NCBI GenBank assembly: GCA_031274335.1
Contig: JAISQG010000044.1
Coordinates: 1-5,229 of the forward strand
Direction: 5' to 3'
DNA from: Gracilibacteraceae bacterium
Lineage (GTDB): Bacteria > Bacillota > Desulfitobacteriia > Desulfitobacteriales > Syntrophobotulaceae
Length of the DNA stretch: 5,229 bases
Positions 1 through 5,229 of the stretch are shown in pieces. The notes under the pieces were generated by a model. The model saw only the letters and a list, made by a program, of their open reading frames with translations, had not been told where the DNA came from and ran no database searches. The position numbers and the translations under genes were made by a program. How positions within the stretch are numbered: the stretch's first letter is position 1; the number at the start of each line of letters is the position of its first letter.

Positions 1-1
1 C

Positions 2-412
2 GGAGCCTGGGTGACGCTCACTTTCAGCCCGCTGTCTCACCCCAGGGGACTGCGCAATCTGGATGAAGTAAAGCAGCGCCGCCTGGCCTCCATTCGCGAT
101 ACCTATTATTCTGTGGCGCGCAAAATGCTGGCGCGGCAGATAAACCTTTGCCTCGGCACGGACGGCGTACACGGCGCCATGTGGTTTGAAGCCGCAGAAA
201 TGGAGAAATGCGGCGCCGGCAGACAACAGTGCCTGGAAATGATCACCCGCCGCGCCGCGCAATCCTGCCGGATGGAAAACGAGATCGGAACCATAGAAAC
301 CGGCAAATACGGGGATTTCATCGCCCTGCGGCAAAACCCGCTGGAAAATCTGGCGAATCTGCAATCAGTCTCCGACGTCTTTATCGGCGGAGAGCGCCGC
401 GCGGGAAACTGA
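2..412 (+). CDS. Amidohydrolase-superfamily metal-dependent hydrolase, C-terminal part (5' end outside window)
   Basis: The frame is open to the left edge, so only the last 136 residues are visible and the true start lies upstream. The segment LCLGTDG (Asp codon at 161-163) fits the strand-8 motif carrying the conserved metal-binding/catalytic Asp of the amidohydrolase TIM barrel. The tail, with GTIETGKYGDFIAL, then NPLENL, then VFIGGE, is the classical closing segment in which the chain returns to the small beta-sandwich domain. It resembles the imidazolonepropionase-related COG1228 group more than dedicated adenosine or cytosine deaminases, but the substrate cannot be told because the HxH and other His ligands are outside the window. 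The protein ends at a normal family position (TGA at 410-412), so the 3' end is intact. It is a soluble enzyme with no link to conjugation. It converges on virB4, which suggests either cargo or flanking chromosomal DNA. Confidence 0.85.
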   Translation, partial: GAWVTLTFSPLSHPRGLRNLDEVKQRRLASIRDTYYSVARKMLARQINLCLGTDGVHGAMWFEAAEMEKCGAGRQQCLEMITRRAAQSCRMENEIGTIETGKYGDFIALRQNPLENLANLQSVSDVFIGGERRAGN

Positions 413-430
413 ACTGCCGCCAATTCCTTG
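413..430. other. Convergent intergenic gap between amidohydrolase and virB4
   Basis: Only 18 nt separate the two facing stop codons (TGA at 410-412 on plus, TGA at 431-433 on minus). There is no hairpin followed by a T-run on either strand. Any terminator for either gene must lie inside the opposing coding region or be Rho-dependent, so transcripts probably overlap here. Confidence 0.8.
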
Positions 431-2896
431 TCATGTCCCAACTTCTTCCAGCTTGGTCGTCATCATGCTGTACAAGGTCGTGTCGCGCGGAAACTGGTCG
501 ATAAAAGGGATGATGCTTTTGCCGGCGAAAAGCAGCCCGTGCCCGGCCTCGCTCCCCGTGACAAAACTGAGCTGCCGCTCGCTGATATTGAGCAGGCGGG
601 CCAGTTCCGCCCGGTCGTTTGCGGCTTGATTCAGCATCATGATAAAATCGGAATTAGAGAGCATCCTCCGCGCCAGGTCGGAGAGCAGCAATGTTTCCAC
701 ATTTTGGGTGATGCCGGTCGGAATGGCCCCCCACTTGCGCGCGCGCGACCAAAGCTCAAAAAAGTAATTGGCGTTGTATTCGCTCTGAAAAAGAAGCTGG
801 AGCTCGTCAATATATATCCAGGTGCGCCGCCGCAATTTGCGGTTGCGCGTAATGCGCACCCAGATTTGATCTAAGACGATGAGCATGCCGATCGTGCGGA
901 GCTGCTTGCCCAAATCCTTGATGTCAAAAACGACGAGCCGCTTTTGAATATCCACATTCGTCTGCCGGGCAAAAACGGCCAGGGAGCCCGTGATATAGAG
1001 TTCGAGCGAGAGAGACAGGCTTTGGGCCTCCGCCTCCGGCTGGGCGCGCAAGGTCTCATAAAACTCTTTCAGCGTCGGCACGGGATTTTTGGCGGGATTG
1101 GCGAAATAAGGCTGGTAAGTCAGCTTGCAGGCCCGATCGATCACCGTTTTCTGCCCGGCCGTCAGCCCCTGCTTGCTCGCCACCAGCAATTCGCAGAGCG
1201 ACAGGATAAATTCCGCCTTGAGCAGGAGCGGGTCGTCGTCGTCCGCGTAATCCATCGTTATATCCATCGGATTGATGCAGGCCTTGCTGCCGGCGGAAAT
1301 ATGCACCACTTCACCGTCGAAACCCTGCGCCAGCGGCGTGTACTCGCGCTCCGGATCGATGATGATCACCTCGGCCTCCGGGTCGGAGAGCAACACATTG
1401 ATCATTTCCCTTTTGCTGGCAAAACTCTTGCCGCTGCCCGGAGTGCCAAGAATAACTCCGTTGGGAGCTTTCAGCGTTTTGCGGTCGAAAAAAATCAGAT
1501 TGCGCGAAAGGGCGTTCAGCCCGTAATACATGCCGCCGCTCTGATAAAGTTCCTGCGCTGTGAACGGGATAAAAATCGCCGTGCTGTCCGTGGTCAGCGT
1601 CCGCCGGATTTCAACGCAGTTGCGCCCCAAAGGCAGGACGCTGTTCATGCCTTCCAGTTGCGTGTAATGCAGTTTGTCCGCCTTGATGTTGTTTTTGCGC
1701 GCCGTGGATATGATTTGCCAGGAATTGTCCTGCAGCGTCTCCATATCGGCGGCGTAGGTGTGGAGCAAAATCGTCACCTTGAACATGCGCTGATTGTGAT
1801 TTTCCAGCGCGTCGAGCAAGAGACAGGCTTCCTCATGCGCGCGCCGCGTTTCCATCGGCACGGCAATCTCCGTGTTGCGGCCCTGCTGCACGGCGGCGTC
1901 CTGTTTGCCGGTCGCTTCCATTTCCATGTAGGCGATCTGCCGCTTGACCAGTTCCAGCGCCTGGCCCTGTTCCACATTTTCAATATGGATATTCACGGAC
2001 ATATCAATGGGCAAATCCGTCAGCTCGGATATAACCCTGTCCGAAAGCTCGGCCGGCAGTTCGCGGACATACAGGCATTGCCCGATGTAATCGTCAAAAT
2101 AGTAATGGTCTTTCGGCTGGAAATCGAACCCGGCCGGCGCGATGAGATCCTTGGTCTGCAGACCGCTGGCCACAAGCTGGGTATAGGTGAAGGTGTATTT
2201 TTCCTCCGGCCGGAAATGATTATGCAGCAGTTCCAGACGCTCCGCGCCGGACAAAGACCTTATCTCACAGCCCAAGGCCTTGAAATGCCCGCCCAAATCG
2301 CTTTCGACACGGGCCAGCGCCGGAATGGCCGCTTCGTAGGAAGGCGCGTTCGTCGTAAATGTCACGTATTTTTCCCGCAAAATGGAGTTTTGCCCTTCCA
2401 AAGCCCTCGCGTTCAGCATTTCGTTCATCTCATGCCGGTAGGCATCCAGCTTGTCCCCGGCCGGCCGCAAAAACATCTGCTCACGGAAAAGATCTTTGTC
2501 GATGCGCCGGTTCAGCACCGTGATCTGGAGACGGAGCGTCGGGCCGCAGTAATTCAGCAATTCGCAGTAGTGGCGGAAAATATCCTCCTGGTCGCCCCGG
2601 CGCGCTGTCTGGTAATTGATGTCGGAAAACTTAAATGTGCGGCTGAAAAATCCGCTATCCAGCTCACAAACGCCGTCCTCGTACATCCGCTTGTATCTTA
2701 TGCATTGGGAGGTATTCTTTGGCGCGGCCGCCTGCCGGAGCTGCTTTTTCAGCGCGGCGTTTTGCTGCGCGGCACTCTTGTCGAGCAGCCGCAATTTTTC
2801 GCTGTGCCGCTTTGCGCTTTCTCTGGCGTTCTTTTTTTGTAACCGTAAAGCCTTCGCATTCGCGTTGGGGATGATTTTGCTCAGCAACCCTGGCAT
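431..2896 (-). CDS. virB4: VirB4-family type IV secretion ATPase (conjugal transfer ATPase)
   Basis: The protein has 821 residues, full length for the Bacillota ICE VirB4 family. It is a cytoplasmic or membrane-associated ATPase that energises assembly and substrate transfer of the conjugation channel. Residues 1-60 form a Lys/Arg/Ala/Gln-rich, probably helical tail. The conserved core starts near residue 67 (YKRMYEDGVC, then FSDINYQTARR). The RecA-like domain has Walker A GTPGSGKS at 484-491, IIIDPEREYTPLA at 511-523, Walker B WIYIDE at 693-698, and GIPTGITQN-type sensor residues at about 724-732 (here AIPTGITQN). The end, MMTTKLEEVGT, matches the family's usual C-terminus, so it is not truncated. 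The ATG at 2894-2896 is preceded by AGAGGA with 7 nt spacing; the next in-frame Met (71) would remove conserved sequence. Its 5' end overlaps prgI by 233 nt. No frameshift or missing catalytic residue is seen. Confidence 0.96.
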   Translation of the reverse strand: MPGLLSKIIPNANAKALRLQKKNARESAKRHSEKLRLLDKSAAQQNAALKKQLRQAAAPKNTSQCIRYKRMYEDGVCELDSGFFSRTFKFSDINYQTARRGDQEDIFRHYCELLNYCGPTLRLQITVLNRRIDKDLFREQMFLRPAGDKLDAYRHEMNEMLNARALEGQNSILREKYVTFTTNAPSYEAAIPALARVESDLGGHFKALGCEIRSLSGAERLELLHNHFRPEEKYTFTYTQLVASGLQTKDLIAPAGFDFQPKDHYYFDDYIGQCLYVRELPAELSDRVISELTDLPIDMSVNIHIENVEQGQALELVKRQIAYMEMEATGKQDAAVQQGRNTEIAVPMETRRAHEEACLLLDALENHNQRMFKVTILLHTYAADMETLQDNSWQIISTARKNNIKADKLHYTQLEGMNSVLPLGRNCVEIRRTLTTDSTAIFIPFTAQELYQSGGMYYGLNALSRNLIFFDRKTLKAPNGVILGTPGSGKSFASKREMINVLLSDPEAEVIIIDPEREYTPLAQGFDGEVVHISAGSKACINPMDITMDYADDDDPLLLKAEFILSLCELLVASKQGLTAGQKTVIDRACKLTYQPYFANPAKNPVPTLKEFYETLRAQPEAEAQSLSLSLELYITGSLAVFARQTNVDIQKRLVVFDIKDLGKQLRTIGMLIVLDQIWVRITRNRKLRRRTWIYIDELQLLFQSEYNANYFFELWSRARKWGAIPTGITQNVETLLLSDLARRMLSNSDFIMMLNQAANDRAELARLLNISERQLSFVTGSEAGHGLLFAGKSIIPFIDQFPRDTTLYSMMTTKLEEVGT

Positions 2897-3263
2897 AAAA
2901 TTTCCTCTTTTCCTTGCGCGGCGCCGCCGCGTTAGTCGCGCTGCCCGGCATGGTCACGCTCATGGGCGCGGATTCAAAATGCAAATGCAGCCGTCCGAGC
3001 CGATGACGCAAGACCAGCGCAGCGTATTTTTCAAAAAGCATACCGTCTTTCTGGATAAATCCCAGCGCCATGAGCGGCGCGGCCTCCGCTATGATGATGT
3101 AGCTCACCGTATTCAGCGATAGCCCCAGCACACGGTCGCAGAAGAACCAAGTGGCGGCGCCGGACAGGATGGCGGCGCCAAAACACAAGAGCTGGCGGAT
3201 GGACAGGCCGAACATGATTTTTTCTCGATATTCCATGATTTCTTTAGGGATGGACGCGTGCAC
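2664..3263 (-). CDS. prgI: PrgI-family (VirB3-like) conjugation membrane protein with long C-terminal extension
   Basis: Read from a GTG at 3261-3263 this gives 199 residues. The start SIPKEIMEYREKIMFGLS followed by RQLLCF is the hallmark N-terminus of the PrgI family. Two membrane helices lie at about 24-43 and 52-70, followed by FIQKDGM and a basic tail, as in VirB3-like proteins that anchor VirB4 at the membrane. The GTG is chosen because AGGAGG (3270-3275) sits 6 nt upstream and because family similarity begins just after it; the longer frame to an ATG at 3350 lies inside the upstream gene. Family members are usually near 110-140 residues. Here the frame runs on to a TGA at 2664, overlapping virB4 from residue 123 onwards. 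Residues after about 123 are Lys/Arg/Ala-rich, have no recognised domain and may be either a readthrough tail or the result of a lost stop or small indel. Confidence 0.85.
   Translation of the reverse strand: MHASIPKEIMEYREKIMFGLSIRQLLCFGAAILSGAATWFFCDRVLGLSLNTVSYIIIAEAAPLMALGFIQKDGMLFEKYAALVLRHRLGRLHLHFESAPMSVTMPGSATNAAAPRKEKRKFYARVAEQNHPQRECEGFTVTKKERQRKRKAAQRKIAAARQECRAAKRRAEKAAPAGGRAKEYLPMHKIQADVRGRRL
2903..2908 (-). promoter_or_regulatory. Shine-Dalgarno site AGAGGA for virB4, inside prgI
   Basis: AGAGGA, with GAGG 7 nt before the virB4 ATG, supports the start at 2896. It lies within the prgI reading frame (around residues 119-121), so virB4 initiates internally while prgI is still being translated. 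Confidence 0.65.
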
Positions 3264-3269
3264 ACGACA

Positions 3270-3275
3270 CCTCCT
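3270..3275 (-). promoter_or_regulatory. Shine-Dalgarno site AGGAGG deciding the prgI GTG start
   Basis: A perfect AGGAGG lies 6 nt before the GTG and overlaps the TAG stop (3274-3276) of the upstream VirB6-like gene. Ribosomes ending the upstream gene would sit on this site, which points to translational coupling of the two membrane proteins. Confidence 0.8.
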
Positions 3276-4113
3276 ATGCGGCGTGACAAATTGATTTGGC
3301 CAGGCCCTTGCAGTTGAAAACCACAATGGCCAGAAGGATCGGGTAGCCAACCAGGGAAAAAACGGAGATCAATCCGGCGCCTGCCGCGTCAGAGCTGTTA
3401 AACAGCAGCGGATAAAACGATAGCGCCAGGAAAATCATCGCCCCCTGGAGGCATAGAGCGGCAAAATTTTTCAGAAAATTCTTGCCAATACCGCTCAATT
3501 CTTCATGCGGAAACGTGGCCAGGGGAATCGGCGCGACGGCGATGTAGATGTAGATTTCTACGAAGCGCCCTATGATGATGACGTTGACGAGCAAGAGCAC
3601 TACGTTGACGATGAGACGGACAAAGAACAATTCGATGAAAAAGCCAAGCTGTTCGCCGAGGTTCATGTCCTCAATCAAAAGGCCGTAGGCGTCGGTGGCG
3701 GCGTTCGCCGGATCCGGCGTCCCGAAGGTTTCCAGCGTGAGCGCGGTCCGGATGCCGGCGGTCATATGCAGGGACACGTCATACACGGCGTTCATGATGA
3801 GCAGGGCGCTGTCAACAGCGAATTTGCAAAGCACGAGCTTCAGCAAAACGCGAAAAACGATTTCGGCGCTGAATTGCATGCCTCCGCCGGCGCCGTCGGC
3901 CTTCATGCTGGCCTTGTGCAGCTCCAGCACGAGAAAAAGGGCGAGTATAACATAGGCCACGGGTAAGATAACGTTTTCCATCACGTTTTTGACGAAGCCG
4001 TACATGGTGGAGTTAAAACTGTCCAGCGTCGCCACCAGATTGCCGCTGCTTCCGGCGCTGATGATCATCGTGCTGATTTCCCCCAGCCATTGGTTCAAAA
4101 TATTTTCAAACAT
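3274..4113 (-). CDS. VirB6/TrbL-like polytopic conjugal transfer membrane protein (CD0411-like)
   Basis: The protein has 279 residues, with hydrophobic segments at about 46-66, 86-110, 157-182, 184-200, 214-237 and 248-268, so it is an integral membrane protein. The stretch VAPIPLATF (193-201), then ELSGIGKNFLKNFAALCLQGAMI (205-227, shown in part: GIGKNFLKNF), matches the conserved region of the VirB6/TrbL-like proteins found between Maff2 and PrgI in Tn1549/CTn-type elements. By family analogy it forms part of the inner-membrane DNA channel. The ATG at 4111-4113 is preceded by AGGAAGG 10 nt upstream; the closer ATG seven bases upstream is out of frame. The gene lies 41 nt after the Maff2 gene and 10 nt before prgI, with its TAG inside the prgI ribosome-binding site. 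The N-terminal 45 residues are amphipathic and carry no cleavable signal peptide that I can see. Confidence 0.88.
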   Translation of the reverse strand: MFENILNQWLGEISTMIISAGSSGNLVATLDSFNSTMYGFVKNVMENVILPVAYVILALFLVLELHKASMKADGAGGGMQFSAEIVFRVLLKLVLCKFAVDSALLIMNAVYDVSLHMTAGIRTALTLETFGTPDPANAATDAYGLLIEDMNLGEQLGFFIELFFVRLIVNVVLLLVNVIIIGRFVEIYIYIAVAPIPLATFPHEELSGIGKNFLKNFAALCLQGAMIFLALSFYPLLFNSSDAAGAGLISVFSLVGYPILLAIVVFNCKGLAKSICHAA

Positions 4114-4123
4114 GCCCCATCAA

Positions 4124-4130
4124 CCTTCCT
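4124..4130 (-). promoter_or_regulatory. Probable Shine-Dalgarno site AGGAAGG for the VirB6-like gene
   Basis: AGGAAGG lies 10 nt before the ATG, slightly longer than ideal spacing. It is the only purine-rich site of this type in the 41-nt gap, which otherwise holds a 10-bp GC palindrome (4138-4147) and no promoter-like elements. Confidence 0.55.
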
Positions 4131-4154
4131 TTTGAACGGCGCGCGCCCGCTCTG

Positions 4155-4403
4155 TCAGCCGGATACGCGCAGCAGCGCCCAAACCGCTCCCGCTAAAGTC
4201 GGCAGGGCCAGTCTGCCGAACACCTGCGCCGCTCCGACGATGAGGCCGCCGCCTACAATCTGCCATAGACCGGATTGCAGGGCGGGCCCGTTTTTATCCT
4301 TAAGTCCGCCGGCCAGGATGACGACACCCCAGACCAGCCAGAGACTGCCGCCGAAGGTGACAAAATTCACGATCATGTCCATCACGCTTCTCAAAGTATC
4401 CAT
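4155..4403 (-). CDS. Maff2-family small membrane protein of conjugative element
   Basis: This 82-residue protein has a helix at about 10-33 (with the SLWLVWGVVILAGG pattern), a short polar loop KDKNGPALQSG, a glycine-rich helix at about 46-62 (IVGGGLIVGAA), and an extra hydrophobic stretch at 64-79. The pattern of GxWGVxxLxxG, then a Gly/Asn/Gln loop, then GGG matches Maff2 proteins, which sit between the VirD4 and VirB6-like genes in Bacillota conjugative elements. Their role is unproven. The size and two-helix topology resemble VirB2-type pilins, and that comparison is an inference. The ATG at 4401-4403 follows the VirD4 stop by 3 nt, and its ribosome-binding site lies in the last VirD4 codons, so it is translationally coupled. 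Most family members are around 60-75 residues, so the C-terminal hydrophobic segment is slightly longer than usual. Confidence 0.85.
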   Translation of the reverse strand: MDTLRSVMDMIVNFVTFGGSLWLVWGVVILAGGLKDKNGPALQSGLWQIVGGGLIVGAAQVFGRLALPTLAGAVWALLRVSG

Positions 4404-4406
4404 TGC

Positions 4407-5228
4407 TTACACTCCTTTATTTTGTTTCGCGGCCATCTCGAACCGCGGTCTTTTTCCGCTGTCCGCCAGGAAAGAATAGCGGCGGTGCCCGGCGGTGTTG
4501 AATTTTCGGCTTTTGAACGGGGGCAGGCCTTGGATGAGGACGAGGCATTGCTGCCTTTCCAGCCGGCCGACTTCCGCCGCGTCAATGAGATCCCGGCTGA
4601 TAATCTGATTATTCAGGCTGATGCTGCCGTGCTCGCCGCGGGTTTCGTTTGTGCTGCGGTGGGCGATGGTTGTTTTTCCGACCATTTTCGCGATGTTCTC
4701 CGTCGTTTTCACCGATTTGCCGCCGAGAAACACCATCGTGTCGCAGCAATCCGTGATCGTTTCCGCGTCGTCCTTATAAATGGAGTTCAGCTGGGAAAAC
4801 GACTGCAAAATGATGGTCGCCGATATTTCCCGGCTGCGGATAGTGGAAATCAGATGCTGAAAATCCGGGATTTTGCCGCAGTTGGCAAATTCATCGAACA
4901 GGCAGCGCACATGCACGGGGAGTTTGCCGCCGTAATGGTCGTCGGCCTTGTCGCAGAGCAGATTGAACATCTGGTAAAAAATCATGGCCGGCAGAAAAGC
5001 ATACGTGGAATCCGTGTCGCTCATGATGAGGAAAAACGCGGTTTTGCGGTCGCCGATCTCGTCGAGTTTCAGTTCGTCATAACTCATGATTTCGCGCAAT
5101 TCGGCGATATCGAAAGGCGCCAGGCGTGCCGCGCAGGAAATGAGGATGGATTTCATCGTTTTGCCCGCCGCCAGGCGGAATTTTTTATACTGCTTGACGG
5201 CCAGGCAATGCGGATTCCGCTGCTCCAA
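4407..5228 (-). CDS. virD4: VirD4/TraG-family type IV coupling protein, C-terminal part (N-terminus outside window)
   Basis: About 273 residues are visible, and the frame is open through the right edge. Family members are near 600 residues, so roughly the N-terminal half, with the membrane anchor and Walker A, is missing from view. The Walker B region VHVRCLFDEFANCGKIPDF is at visible residues 105-123, followed by STIRSREISATIILQS (128-143), the conserved segment after Walker B, then FLGGKSVKTT and the typical end of the ATPase domain (SLNNQIISRDLI, LVLIQGLPPFKSRKF). Coupling proteins are hexameric inner-membrane ATPases that deliver relaxase-bound DNA to the type IV channel. The 3' end is intact with TAA at 4407-4409, 3 nt before the Maff2 start. 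A TTG at 5226-5228 is an internal Leu codon rather than a start, because conserved coupling-protein sequence surrounds it. Confidence 0.94.
   Translation of the reverse strand: MEQRNPHCLAVKQYKKFRLAAGKTMKSILISCAARLAPFDIAELREIMSYDELKLDEIGDRKTAFFLIMSDTDSTYAFLPAMIFYQMFNLLCDKADDHYGGKLPVHVRCLFDEFANCGKIPDFQHLISTIRSREISATIILQSFSQLNSIYKDDAETITDCCDTMVFLGGKSVKTTENIAKMVGKTTIAHRSTNETRGEHGSISLNNQIISRDLIDAAEVGRLERQQCLVLIQGLPPFKSRKFNTAGHRRYSFLADSGKRPRFEMAAKQNKGV
4412..4417 (-). promoter_or_regulatory. Shine-Dalgarno site AAGGAG for the Maff2 gene, inside virD4
   Basis: AAGGAG lies 8 nt before the Maff2 ATG and is formed by the final virD4 codons (AAA GGA GTG, then the TAA stop at 4407-4409). This arrangement indicates coupled translation of the two genes. 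Confidence 0.75.
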
Positions 5229-5229
5229 T

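Noticed and set aside
385..399. Perfect 5-bp stem CGGCG-GAGAG-CGCCG near the amidohydrolase 3' end, considered as a terminator
   Set aside because: There is no T-run after the stem on either strand, and it is inside the coding region; likely chance in GC-rich codons.
944..2842. 632-codon plus-strand open frame opposite virB4
   Set aside because: It begins at a TTG with no ribosome-binding site, its product resembles no family I know, and it mirrors the GC-rich codons of the strongly supported VirB4. It is an antisense shadow despite its length.
2616..3122. 168-codon plus-strand frame across the prgI/virB4 junction
   Set aside because: Low-complexity antisense product (Cys/Phe/Ala/Ser-rich from Lys/Arg/Ala codons), no ribosome-binding site or family match.
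3264..3350. Longer prgI reading frame beginning with ATG at 3350
   Set aside because: The extra 29 residues lie within the VirB6-like gene and show no family similarity; the GTG at 3261-3263 has a perfect AGGAGG.
3505..3966. Plus-strand frame opposite the VirB6-like gene, rich in Asp, Glu, Val and His
   Set aside because: Composition is the expected complement of hydrophobic membrane-helix codons; no supported start and no domain.
4138..4147. 10-bp palindrome GGCGCGCGCC in the gap before the VirB6-like gene
   Set aside because: It is too short and simple to call an operator or terminator, with no loop or T-run; alternating GC runs are common in this DNA.
4391..4585. 64-codon minus-strand frame overlapping the end of virD4 and start of the Maff2 gene
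   Set aside because: It is an out-of-frame reading of the conserved virD4 C-terminus with no own start signal.
1..5229. Defence, toxin-antitoxin, CRISPR, retron or other novel system
   Set aside because: Every substantial minus-strand gene fits a known conjugation family and the plus-strand gene is an ordinary amidohydrolase; no repeats, RNA structures or unassigned genes remain to support such a call.

Overview
The window carries part of the transfer (mating-channel) module of an integrative and conjugative element of the Gram-positive Tn1549/CTn type. It is encoded on the minus strand, with one unrelated gene end on the plus strand at the left edge. The set of families (Maff2, a CD0411-like VirB6/TrbL protein, PrgI, a VirB4 ATPase and a VirD4/TraG coupling ATPase, in that order) is typical of Bacillota, especially gut Clostridia and Negativicutes. 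The DNA looks clearly GC-rich by eye, including at third codon positions, which fits a GC-rich member of that phylum. The genus cannot be told from this sequence.

Layout, in the direction of transcription (right to left): the C-terminal part of the VirD4 coupling protein (5228 to 4407, running off the right edge); a small Maff2-family membrane protein (4403 to 4155); a polytopic VirB6/TrbL-like channel protein (4113 to 3274); a VirB3-like PrgI protein (3263 to 2664, GTG start); and a complete VirB4 ATPase (2896 to 431). Gaps are 3, 41 and 10 nt, and then prgI and virB4 overlap. Shine-Dalgarno motifs lie within or across the end of the upstream gene in two places. This looks like one translationally coupled operon whose promoter lies outside the window to the right. 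No promoter or convincing terminator is visible. At the left edge, 2-412 (+) is the C-terminal end of an amidohydrolase that converges on virB4 with only 18 nt between the stop codons.

Together the proteins would form the inner-membrane core of a type IV secretion system: VirD4 brings the relaxase-DNA complex to the channel, VirB6-like and PrgI proteins form or anchor the membrane part, and VirB4 powers assembly or transfer. The relaxase, the cell-wall hydrolase/VirB8-like protein and the regulators are not here.

The main oddities are a 233-nt out-of-frame overlap between prgI and virB4 that contains an A7 tract reading as A_AAA_AAG in the virB4 frame, and the abrupt end of the transfer module after virB4 against a convergent metabolic gene, where cell-wall hydrolase genes would normally follow. 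I saw no RNA gene, CRISPR array, insertion sequence, attachment site or wholly unfamiliar system.
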